Below are positions 57,168 to 64,000 of a DNA stretch of 64,000 nt, in pieces. The notes beneath the pieces were generated by a model that was given only the letters and a program-made list of their open reading frames with translations, searched no databases and was not told the DNA's origin. The position numbers and the translations under genes are program-made. Source of the DNA: 55-13 sp037190145 (GTDB taxonomy: Bacteria; Armatimonadota; Fimbriimonadia; Fimbriimonadales; Fimbriimonadaceae); NCBI GenBank assembly GCA_037190145.1, contig JBBCJU010000010.1, forward strand, positions 186,001-250,000. The letters run 5' to 3'. Within the stretch, counting starts at the first letter, position 1, and each line of letters opens with the position of its first letter.

Positions 57168-57701
57168 ATGGCAACTGTGCTTTTGGATGCGGGCGATATG
57201 CGGAGAACGCTCGGCCGCATGGCCCACGAAGTCTTAGAGGCGAACGGGGGCGCAGACGATTTGGTGGTTGTTGGGATCTTACGAAGAGGTTGGCCAGTCG
57301 CAAAGAGGCTTGCCTTTCTCATGACTCAAATTGAGGGCTCGACGGTACCTTGCGGGAAATTGGACATCAGCGGACACCGGGACGACCGTAAGCCTTCTGA
57401 TGTAGATGAAACGGAGATTCCCTTTGAGATCAACGGCAAGCGGGTTGTGCTGGTTGACGAAGTGATATTTACGGGACGAACGATTCGCGCTGCACTGGAT
57501 GCTTTGATGAAGCATGGAAGGCCTCAGAATGTACAGCTTGCCGTTCTTGTGGATAGAGGGCACCGTGAACTACCCATCACCGCGAATTATTGCGGCAAGA
57601 TAGTGAGCACCGAGAAGCAAGATCATATTGTGGTGAAAGTGAACGAATTTGACGGAGAGGACGCCGTGGTCTTAGAGCCAGGCGAACAGGGAGCGGCCTA
57701 A
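57168..57701 (+). CDS. pyrR: Bifunctional PyrR (pyr regulator / uracil phosphoribosyltransferase)
   Basis: A 177-residue PRT-fold protein with the PRPP loop VVLVDEVIFTGRT around D97-E98, the N-terminal LRRGWPVAKRL and the VDRGHRELPI block typical of PyrR. In Bacillus it binds pyr mRNA to cause attenuation when UMP is high and has weak UPRTase activity. Here it is first in pyrR-pyrB-pyrC, overlapping pyrB by 1 nt; no attenuator structure precedes it. Confidence 0.93.
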   Translation: MATVLLDAGDMRRTLGRMAHEVLEANGGADDLVVVGILRRGWPVAKRLAFLMTQIEGSTVPCGKLDISGHRDDRKPSDVDETEIPFEINGKRVVLVDEVIFTGRTIRAALDALMKHGRPQNVQLAVLVDRGHRELPITANYCGKIVSTEKQDHIVVKVNEFDGEDAVVLEPGEQGAA

Positions 57702-58687
57702 TGCCACGCAATTTACTGGGAATCAGACATTTATCTGCGGACAACATTGAAGAACTCATAAGCTTGGCTGCGGATTTCAAACTTCGCACTATCGAGAATC
57801 GGGAAGTGCCCAATCTGAGCAAAGAAGTGGTTGGCATGCTCTTTTTTGAGAACTCCACTCGAACCCGAGTTTCTTTTGAACAGGCTGCCCACTACCTGAA
57901 AATGAAAACGGCGAATTTCGCTTCGGGCAGCTCTTCCATGAGTAAGGGAGAAACCCTCAAGGACACCATTCTCACGCTTCGTTATGAGCGGCTGAATGGA
58001 TTAGTCATGAGGCACCGAATGTCCGGCTCAACCGCTTTGGCTGCGCGATACTTTGGCGGCCCAGTTCTGAATGCGGGCGATGGTCAACACGAGCATCCGA
58101 CGCAAGCTTTGGGAGACGCCTTAACCATCTTAGAGCAGAAAGGCACACTAAAGGATTTACAGGTCGCGATTGTAGGAGATGTGGAGCATTCTCGCGTGGC
58201 CCGTTCAAATGCATGGTTGCTCTCGAAAATGGGGGCGGAAGTTCGGTTTGTTGGACCAAGAACCCTGATGCCAAGCCACATGCAGATGCTGCCCGGTGAA
58301 GTTCATTACGATCTCCGATCTGGCATCGAAGGGGCAGACGTGGTTATCTGCCTTCGGCTTCAAAAAGAGCGGATGGCTCAGGGCATGCTCAGTTCTATTA
58401 CGGAATACGCCAGCATGTACCAGCTAAACAAAGAAAGCTTAAAGTGGGCGAATCGAGATTGTCTGGTGATGCACCCCGGCCCCATAAACCGTGGAGTTGA
58501 AGTAGACGACGTGGCCGCAGATGGCAACCAATCTGTGATCACAAGCCAAATAGAGAACGGAATTTTTGTACGAATGGCATCTCTCTACTGGGTGTTTACT
58601 AGCGATGAATCTACAGTGGCTCCAGAAGAACCACCTAAACCAAAACCTGCAAAAACGGCGAAGGCTGCGGGAGGCAAGAAGAAGTGA
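57701..58687 (+). CDS. pyrB: Aspartate carbamoyltransferase catalytic subunit
   Basis: A 328-residue enzyme making carbamoyl-aspartate. Active-site motifs: FENSTRTRVSFEQA, HPTQALGD, RLQKERM and GPINRGVEVDD. A Lys/Pro/Ala tail of ~20 residues (EPPKPKPAKTAKAAGGKKK) follows the normal end. No regulatory pyrI gene is near. Overlaps pyrC by 4 nt. Confidence 0.96.
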   Translation: MPRNLLGIRHLSADNIEELISLAADFKLRTIENREVPNLSKEVVGMLFFENSTRTRVSFEQAAHYLKMKTANFASGSSSMSKGETLKDTILTLRYERLNGLVMRHRMSGSTALAARYFGGPVLNAGDGQHEHPTQALGDALTILEQKGTLKDLQVAIVGDVEHSRVARSNAWLLSKMGAEVRFVGPRTLMPSHMQMLPGEVHYDLRSGIEGADVVICLRLQKERMAQGMLSSITEYASMYQLNKESLKWANRDCLVMHPGPINRGVEVDDVAADGNQSVITSQIENGIFVRMASLYWVFTSDESTVAPEEPPKPKPAKTAKAAGGKKK

Positions 58688-60006
58688 AAACCCTACTTAA
58701 GAACGGACGCATTCTCGATCCCTCTCAAGATTTAGATGTGATTGGCCATCTGATTATTGAAGATGCCCAAGTCTCTGAATTTGGGCCTGATATCGATATC
58801 AGCGATGTAGACGAAGTTTACGATTGTACGGGAATGTGGATCGTTCCTGGCTTGGTGGATCCTCATGTTCACCTAAGAGAGCCAGGACAACAACACAAGG
58901 AAACCATCGTTTCTGGAACTCAGGCAGCAGCGGCGGGTGGCTTTACCACTGTTTGCTGTATGCCAAACACAGAACCGGCCCTCGATAACCCCGCCATCAT
59001 TGATTTTATTCTGGATAAGTCCGCCTCTCCGGAAGCGGGCGGCGTGTTTGTCGCTCCAGTCGGCGCTTTAACCGTTGATATGGCGGGTGAGAGACTCACT
59101 GACTTGAGTGCTCTCAAGCGGGCGGGCATTGTGGCCGCCAGTGATGAAGGATTCCCGATCCAAAATTCTGCGATGATGCAGCAGGCAATGGAGTTCTGCG
59201 TTCAGTTGGACTTGCCGATCATGGCGCATTGTGAAGACTTAAGTCTGACCAAAGATGCGAGTATGAATGAGGGTGCCGTGAGCGCGATGCTTGGACTGAA
59301 GGGCATGCCTCGTTCAGCAGAAGAAATCATGGTGATGCGGAACTGTCTGCTTAGCCTACATACCAACTGTCAGCTGCACATCATGAGGGTGAGCACTTGG
59401 GGAGCTGTGGAGATGATCCGGCAGGCCAAGTATTTGGGTGCCCCGGTGACCTGCGAAATCTGTCCCATGCACTTCACATTTACTGATGAAGCAGTGGGCG
59501 AATTCCAGACTCATTTCAAAATCACGCCTCCTCTGCGAACTCAACTGGACATCGACATCATTCTGCAAGGTCTGAACGATGGCACGATCGACTGCATCAG
59601 CAGCGACCACTCCCCGCACGCTTCCCACGAAGTTGAGGTGCCGTTCGAAGACGCGCCGTTTGGGCACTCGGGCTTGGAGACCACCGTAGGCGTCACGCTC
59701 ACAATGTTGACCCATAAGGGTGTACTAACTCCTTTGGAGACCATCCGCAAACTGAGTACCAAACCCGCCGAAATTCTGAGATTGGAAGCCGGAACATTGA
59801 AGCCCGGGGAAACACCAGTTGCTCAGGTAACTGTCATTGATCCTGAGTGCCAGTGGACCTTTGATCGCTACAAGACGTTCAGCAAGTCCAAGAACTCGCC
59901 GTTCCATGGAATGGCGTTGAAAGGTAAGGCGATGCTTACGTTCTGTGGAGGCGAAATTTACCGGGATGCCCTATTTCCGGAAGATCGCTATCTGATTCAG
60001 GAGTAG
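58684..60006 (+). CDS. pyrC: Dihydroorotase, class I type
   Basis: A 440-residue amidohydrolase: VDPHVHLREPGQ (metal His pair), GFTTVCCMPNTEP, MAHCEDLS, and SSDHSPHASHEVEVPF (catalytic Asp region). It closes carbamoyl-aspartate to dihydroorotate. GTG start overlapping pyrB. The length and motifs match the large class I enzymes usually next to pyrB in many phyla. Confidence 0.95.
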   Translation: MKTLLKNGRILDPSQDLDVIGHLIIEDAQVSEFGPDIDISDVDEVYDCTGMWIVPGLVDPHVHLREPGQQHKETIVSGTQAAAAGGFTTVCCMPNTEPALDNPAIIDFILDKSASPEAGGVFVAPVGALTVDMAGERLTDLSALKRAGIVAASDEGFPIQNSAMMQQAMEFCVQLDLPIMAHCEDLSLTKDASMNEGAVSAMLGLKGMPRSAEEIMVMRNCLLSLHTNCQLHIMRVSTWGAVEMIRQAKYLGAPVTCEICPMHFTFTDEAVGEFQTHFKITPPLRTQLDIDIILQGLNDGTIDCISSDHSPHASHEVEVPFEDAPFGHSGLETTVGVTLTMLTHKGVLTPLETIRKLSTKPAEILRLEAGTLKPGETPVAQVTVIDPECQWTFDRYKTFSKSKNSPFHGMALKGKAMLTFCGGEIYRDALFPEDRYLIQE

Positions 60007-60014
60007 TACATTCT

Positions 60015-60779
60015 GTGCGAAGTATTTGGTTAATCCTAGCCTTGGGAATCGTGGTGGGTTGTGAAACAGGAACGCTGGCTGACCCCAATGATCCCAAGGA
60101 GGCTGGGGTTTTGGCTCCCGACGTTATCCGTCGTCAACTAAAGGGAACGTCCGATATGCTCATGGAGCGGGTTGCAAAGGGCGAAATATCGGACGCCGAA
60201 TTCAAAGACTACATCTCGCGTCGTGCCAACGAACTTCTGGACGATTTACCGATCGACAAGATTCCTGCGAATAAGGCTTGGGAATACGGGGAAGTGCTGA
60301 GAACTGCCAAGCGTTGGCCGCAAGCGAAGGTCGCTTTAACCATCGCGGTTAAAGAAGCCGAGAAGACCAAAAACGAAGATCGCTACATCAATGATCTCTT
60401 GAGACTGGCGCAGTGTCAAGCCATGCTGGGAGATGTGAAAGGTGCCATTGCGACCGCTCAAAGAACGCTCACTGCTACTCCCAATGGGTCAGCGCCTATT
60501 TTGCCTGGAGTCTTGCTGGAACTCGTTCCTGCGGCTCAAGGAAAAGGGCAAGACGCAGCACTCGCTGAATTGCTGGAGAAAGCAATTGGCAAGCATATGG
60601 CAACCGTTGTGGACCCAAGTACAGAACCCGGCCAAATGTTTCTCGCCGCGCGTCCTCACCACGTAAGAAATGCGTGGAGAACAGTGATTGATTTGTTGGT
60701 GAAGGCGGGCAAGGAAAAAGAAGCCCGTGACGCTATGATGCGCAGCGAAGTTGTCCTTGGCACCATGCGAAGGGCTTAA
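60015..60779 (+). CDS. Lipoprotein of unknown function with helical repeats
   Basis: A 254-residue lipoprotein: lipobox ALGIVVGC at the N-terminus, then mostly helical with TPR-like pattern (AKRWPQAKVALTIAVKEAEK; LAQCQAMLGDVKGAIATAQRTL). GTG start, 8 nt after pyrC, so it is probably co-transcribed with the pyr genes although its role is unrelated. No family recognised. Confidence 0.7.
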   Translation: MRSIWLILALGIVVGCETGTLADPNDPKEAGVLAPDVIRRQLKGTSDMLMERVAKGEISDAEFKDYISRRANELLDDLPIDKIPANKAWEYGEVLRTAKRWPQAKVALTIAVKEAEKTKNEDRYINDLLRLAQCQAMLGDVKGAIATAQRTLTATPNGSAPILPGVLLELVPAAQGKGQDAALAELLEKAIGKHMATVVDPSTEPGQMFLAARPHHVRNAWRTVIDLLVKAGKEKEARDAMMRSEVVLGTMRRA

Positions 60780-60936
60780 AAGATAAAAGGCCATAAAAGC
60801 CATAAGATGAGTAGAAGAGATGGCTCATAATGCATTTTTGTGTTAGGATCATGATGTGGAAAAGAAAGGGTCTCTATTGAATTGAGAAGCTTTACTTGCT
60901 CCAACTAACCGTCATTCCTTTTACGAGGCGTTTCCG
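60780..60936. other. Gap with short A-rich direct repeats and possible promoter
   Basis: 157 bases. AAAAGGCCATAAAAGCCATAAG (near 60785) holds a short direct repeat. No gene; a promoter for the next gene is likely in the AT-rich part near 60870-60900 but I cannot pin the boxes. Confidence 0.35.
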
Positions 60937-61896
60937 ATGCTTGCTACTCTGATATTTGCTGCGGTATCTATGCAAACGTTCCCATTTCCGGTCGCTCCTG
61001 CTGGGGCGAGTGGGCTAAGAGAGTTTGGATTGACATCTCAAAGCGTAATGTATTTCGAACAAAACGATCAGGTTCTTGAATGGAATAGTAAAGAGGGTCA
61101 ACTGGCACCTAATCGAAATTTGCAGCCAGGCAAGGTTCTTCAAGATGGTTCAATCCTGACGACCATGGGTCTCAAAGCTTCGCGGGTTATTCCACCTTCT
61201 AGGAGGTATCGCCCTAAAGGGCCAACTCAAGACTTTCCTGATAGTTTCAATGCTTGGAATGTTGAAGGAGATATTGCCTTCGGCGAGATTGTAAGTAGAA
61301 GCGATTCAACATCTGTTCCAGCCATTGTGGAAAGGGGCAAAGTTGCACGTTTTGTTGCTCCAAGTTATCGCGGACTAAACCCTACATCTGGTCAAACTCT
61401 CGCTTCGATAAAAGGCTATGTTATAGGTTCTTCCACCTACAAGGATAAAGGCAGTTATAGGACAATGCCTGTTTTCTGGTCTTCCCGAAGAAAGGCAATA
61501 CTTCCGATTATGCCTCCCGGAACCCTTACATCCAGCGTGGTTGGAGTGGGTAGCGGCAAGGTTTATGGCAACCTAGAGTCTGCGGTCGACCAAAGAGCAT
61601 GTGAGATCAAGCTTAATGGAGTCAAAGTCCTTCCACTTCCACCAGGCTCGGGCAACTCTGAAGTTCTGGCCGTTTGTGGCGATATCGCTGTAGGTGTATA
61701 TGGACCTCGTCAGGACCCCGACAGAGCTTGTGCTTGGTATAAAGGCCGATTCATCGATTTGACCTCCACGATGGCGATTAGAGGTTTAAGGTTCAAATGG
61801 GCGACGTCGGTGAATTTAAAGGGCGAAATCCTGTGTCGAGTTCAGGGGGCCGATCGAGAATCTAGAGTTGCGGTAATCCGCCCTAAACTGAGGTGA
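60937..61896 (+). CDS. Hypothetical exported beta-rich protein
   Basis: A 319-residue protein with a short signal peptide (MLATLIFAAVSMQ). The body is beta-rich with repeated pattern of short strands and Trp/Gly (SVMYFEQNDQVLEWNSKEGQ; GSILTTMGL; AWYKGRFIDLTSTMAIRGLR), suggesting a propeller as in HAF-type proteins. No catalytic motif found. Ends 2 nt before the convergent AXE1-like gene, with no terminator between. Confidence 0.6.
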   Translation: MLATLIFAAVSMQTFPFPVAPAGASGLREFGLTSQSVMYFEQNDQVLEWNSKEGQLAPNRNLQPGKVLQDGSILTTMGLKASRVIPPSRRYRPKGPTQDFPDSFNAWNVEGDIAFGEIVSRSDSTSVPAIVERGKVARFVAPSYRGLNPTSGQTLASIKGYVIGSSTYKDKGSYRTMPVFWSSRRKAILPIMPPGTLTSSVVGVGSGKVYGNLESAVDQRACEIKLNGVKVLPLPPGSGNSEVLAVCGDIAVGVYGPRQDPDRACAWYKGRFIDLTSTMAIRGLRFKWATSVNLKGEILCRVQGADRESRVAVIRPKLR

Positions 61897-61898
61897 CC

Positions 61899-63200
61899 CT
61901 AGTCGAGAGGCACTGGCTTCCCTTCGGCTAGTGCCTTCATCCAGGCGGTTTGTCGTGTGTAGTAGGGCTGTTGCTGTTCCCAAGTCGCTATGTTGTTATG
62001 CGCGGCTTCGATCATGGGAGCGGCTATTTTAGGTCCCTTGATCATATTGAATGCGGTCCATATCCCGGTGGGAGCGGTTATGGTATCGATGAACCCCATC
62101 GACACCAAACTAGTGGCTTTAATGCGTGGCGCAAAGTTGACGGCATCAATGTAGGCGGCCGTCTTCATCGCTTCTGGATCATTAGGTGGATAGAAAGGAT
62201 AACTATTCTGTCGACCGAAGTTTGGGCCGTTCAAGTCGCATCCCGCCGGTTCATTGGCCATCATGTGGGTCACTTTTGGATGCAGACCCGCGACAGCAAA
62301 TGACTGTTGGCCGCCCATACTTCCCCCTGTGACCGCGATGGTTTTGCCGTCCCAATCTGGGTGCTGGGCTAAGAAATCCACTGCTCGATACCCTCGTAAG
62401 TACATCTCCACAAAGTAGTTCTTGTCTCGGTCTCTCTGACCAAGAGCTCCATAATTCTTAATCTCGTCCGGCAGGTTGGAATACAGCTCGGGCGGGCCAC
62501 TAACGGGGACATTGTGAGGTTGGATGTTTAGGACAAGCCACCCACCCGAAGCATGGTTTGTCGCCCAATACTTGTCAAGTGGATATGGCGGACTCGCCCA
62601 TTGAAGAACCACGATCGCGGGATACTTTCCCTTTTTAACCGGTTTGGCTAACTGTCCATAGACCTTGGTGCCGTTTACGTGATCCATCTCAACCAATGAG
62701 TAGTCAACCTCTGGTCGGTTTGTATCGCCCTGAGTTATTTTGGGATTCATCGGCACCTTCTTCAGATCTGCAACCTTGCGATTCCAAAATTGATCAAAGT
62801 CGGCTGGCCTCGCGACAACAGGCTTTAACTTCTCCGGCGCAACGGCGGCCCCCAAGGCGATGGTCTTTCCTCCGGGCGGAGTCAGTTCGACGTACAGCAT
62901 GCCTGGTGAACTCATTGAAACATCAAATGAGCCTTTCCGGCTACTAAGGTCTACTTCGCCAGATGCAAGAGTCGTGCGGTTGTTGGCTTTGATTGTGTAG
63001 GTGTATTTCGCGGCAGACAAAGAGTCAGGCAACGTGATATTCCAACCCACCTTCTCATTGAGTTGGTAAATCCCTGATGCCTTATAAGGCGTGATGACAG
63101 GTTTGGCTAGGTTCCCTTGATCTTGGTTAAAACCGAGTGAGACGAGAGCGGTGAAGGGAACAAGTAGCGACCATGCCAACAGTCGTCCGCGACGTGCCAT
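61899..63200 (-). CDS. Secreted acetylxylan esterase-like hydrolase (AXE1 family)
   Basis: A 433-residue alpha/beta hydrolase with a signal peptide (MARRGRLLAWSLLVPFTALV), an N-terminal beta domain (residues ~45-135) and a C-terminal AXE1 core: nucleophile Ser in GGSMGGQQ, Asp in GFIDTITAPTG and His in EAAHNN. Members deacetylate xylan or cephalosporin. Fits with the GH43/GH51 genes. CAGAAT lies 7 nt before the ATG. Confidence 0.82.
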   Translation of the reverse strand: MARRGRLLAWSLLVPFTALVSLGFNQDQGNLAKPVITPYKASGIYQLNEKVGWNITLPDSLSAAKYTYTIKANNRTTLASGEVDLSSRKGSFDVSMSSPGMLYVELTPPGGKTIALGAAVAPEKLKPVVARPADFDQFWNRKVADLKKVPMNPKITQGDTNRPEVDYSLVEMDHVNGTKVYGQLAKPVKKGKYPAIVVLQWASPPYPLDKYWATNHASGGWLVLNIQPHNVPVSGPPELYSNLPDEIKNYGALGQRDRDKNYFVEMYLRGYRAVDFLAQHPDWDGKTIAVTGGSMGGQQSFAVAGLHPKVTHMMANEPAGCDLNGPNFGRQNSYPFYPPNDPEAMKTAAYIDAVNFAPRIKATSLVSMGFIDTITAPTGIWTAFNMIKGPKIAAPMIEAAHNNIATWEQQQPYYTRQTAWMKALAEGKPVPLD

Positions 63201-63223
63201 GTCACCTATTCTGCGCGATTTAC

Positions 63224-64000
63224 TTATGAACTACAAAGCCACTCACGAAGTTGAGGGATCGCCTGGACTCCATGGAATTGGTGCCCGCCCGAAAACTCAT
63301 GGCTTTGGAAATGATCTGAACCCTGATAAATCTGCCGCGCCCGGGTACAGGCAGATCGGAATGCGGTGATTGGAAAAATGTGATCGCTATCGCCTGATTC
63401 CACAAATAGCTTTCTGGGGGAGATGAGAGCCGTCATCTCTGGCATCTCCACAACTCGAGCGAGGCCAGGCGCGTAGTTGTCAACGCAATGTTCAATGCTC
63501 AGGATCGAATCAAAGAAAGTGTTAAAGTATCCGCTCACAACCGTTGCGGCAACTCGTTCATCCAAGCAAGCTGCCCAGAAGGCAACAAGCCCGCCTCCAG
63601 AAATACCCATCATGGCAAGACGAGTGGGGTCAACGTAGTCTAGCGATTCTAGTAAGTCGAGGCTCACCAGGGCGTCATGAACCCTCCATGCAATCATGGA
63701 CTCTCCCATCATCAGAGCCGTCATGCTATCTCCATTACATGATGAATATCTCTCCCGATCAATATGCGACTTGCGGTGGCCAAACCCAATTGGCTCGATG
63801 GCGAGGGTGACGAACCCCGCCCGAACGCTTTGGAGGGCGAAGTCATTTTGATAGTCGTCTGCTTCAATGCCAACGATGCAGTCGACTCCGTTTCCATGTC
63901 CTGGAATGCAAACCACGGCTGGGGACGGAGAGTTTAGGTTCTGGGGAACCAGAAGATAGCCAAAGACTCGCAAGCCATGACGGCTTGCAAATGTAATCGT
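63224..64000 (-). CDS. Alpha/beta hydrolase (acetyl xylan esterase-like), 5' end outside the window
   Basis: At least 258 residues, open to the window end with no stop, so the N-terminus is missing. AVVCIPGHGNGVDC is the oxyanion region, GISGGGLVAFWAA carries the nucleophile Ser, and the catalytic His is probably in FSGGHQFHG. It is of the abhydrolase_7/esterase type, which includes acetyl xylan esterases. It lies upstream of the AXE1-like gene on the same strand with a 23-base gap, so the two may form one operon. Confidence 0.75.
   Translation of the reverse strand, partial: TITFASRHGLRVFGYLLVPQNLNSPSPAVVCIPGHGNGVDCIVGIEADDYQNDFALQSVRAGFVTLAIEPIGFGHRKSHIDRERYSSCNGDSMTALMMGESMIAWRVHDALVSLDLLESLDYVDPTRLAMMGISGGGLVAFWAACLDERVAATVVSGYFNTFFDSILSIEHCVDNYAPGLARVVEMPEMTALISPRKLFVESGDSDHIFPITAFRSACTRARQIYQGSDHFQSHEFSGGHQFHGVQAIPQLREWLCSS

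Overview
The window reads as chromosome of a diderm (Gram-negative-type) bacterium with roughly 50-55% GC. I think it belongs to the Armatimonadota, close to Fimbriimonas. This is inference from the mix of genes: an ExeA-HTH-PilMNOPQ pilus operon, minimal class III prepilins, heptosyltransferases with RfaE2, futalosine-type menaquinone synthesis (MqnA), plant-polysaccharide enzymes, and many TTG/GTG starts. No rRNA, tRNA, CRISPR array, phage or insertion sequence was found.

Layout. 0-3.3 kb: envelope sugar operon (two GT9 glycosyltransferases, rfaE2, a PIG-L deacetylase) running into ftsY. 3.3-9.1 kb: a methyltransferase, then ccmABC with a small ccmD-like gene hidden in the ccmC 3' end, a second methyltransferase, an S41 peptidase and a 2TM protein. 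9.3-15.1 kb: secreted and hypothetical proteins, a HAD-YqcC fusion, an endonuclease/phosphatase-fold membrane protein, a Y-family polymerase and a Uma2 nuclease. 15.1-21.8 kb: ileS-lspA, a DMT transporter, GT2 and methyltransferase genes, mqnA. 22.6-27.4 kb: two tandem prepilins with strong terminators, an EI24 protein, lone trpB, an ABC exporter. 27.4-33 kb: an ArsR-family regulator with a GH51 arabinofuranosidase, a GH43 enzyme, a HAD dehalogenase and a DUF1080 protein. 33.1-39.5 kb: uvrA split into two genes 3.4 kb apart, with a HEAT protein, msrA, a toxin-antitoxin pair and a hypothetical gene between them. 39.5-49.8 kb: membrane protein, M1 peptidase, pxpBAC, dut, zinc-ribbon/TPR protein, sugar isomerase-like protein, xylA, a PIN toxin pair. 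49.9-56.8 kb: the pilus operon. 57-60 kb: pyrR-pyrB-pyrC behind an octamer repeat array. 60-64 kb: a lipoprotein, a secreted protein and two carbohydrate-esterase-like hydrolases.

The strongest unusual points are: (1) UvrA encoded as two separate, complementary half-proteins, the N-terminal one with an altered ABC signature; (2) a recurring -10-like hexamer placed 6-11 nt before the ATG of about 16 genes with no Shine-Dalgarno sequence, which implies leaderless transcripts; (3) about 17 degenerate 8-bp repeat units, in opposed orientation, upstream of pyrR; (4) the nested ccmD-like gene; (5) the HAD-YqcC fusion. Together the genes suggest a free-living saprophyte that degrades arabinoxylan-type polysaccharide (GH51, GH43, AXE1-type esterase, XylA), has type IV pili and respires with c-type cytochromes and menaquinone.
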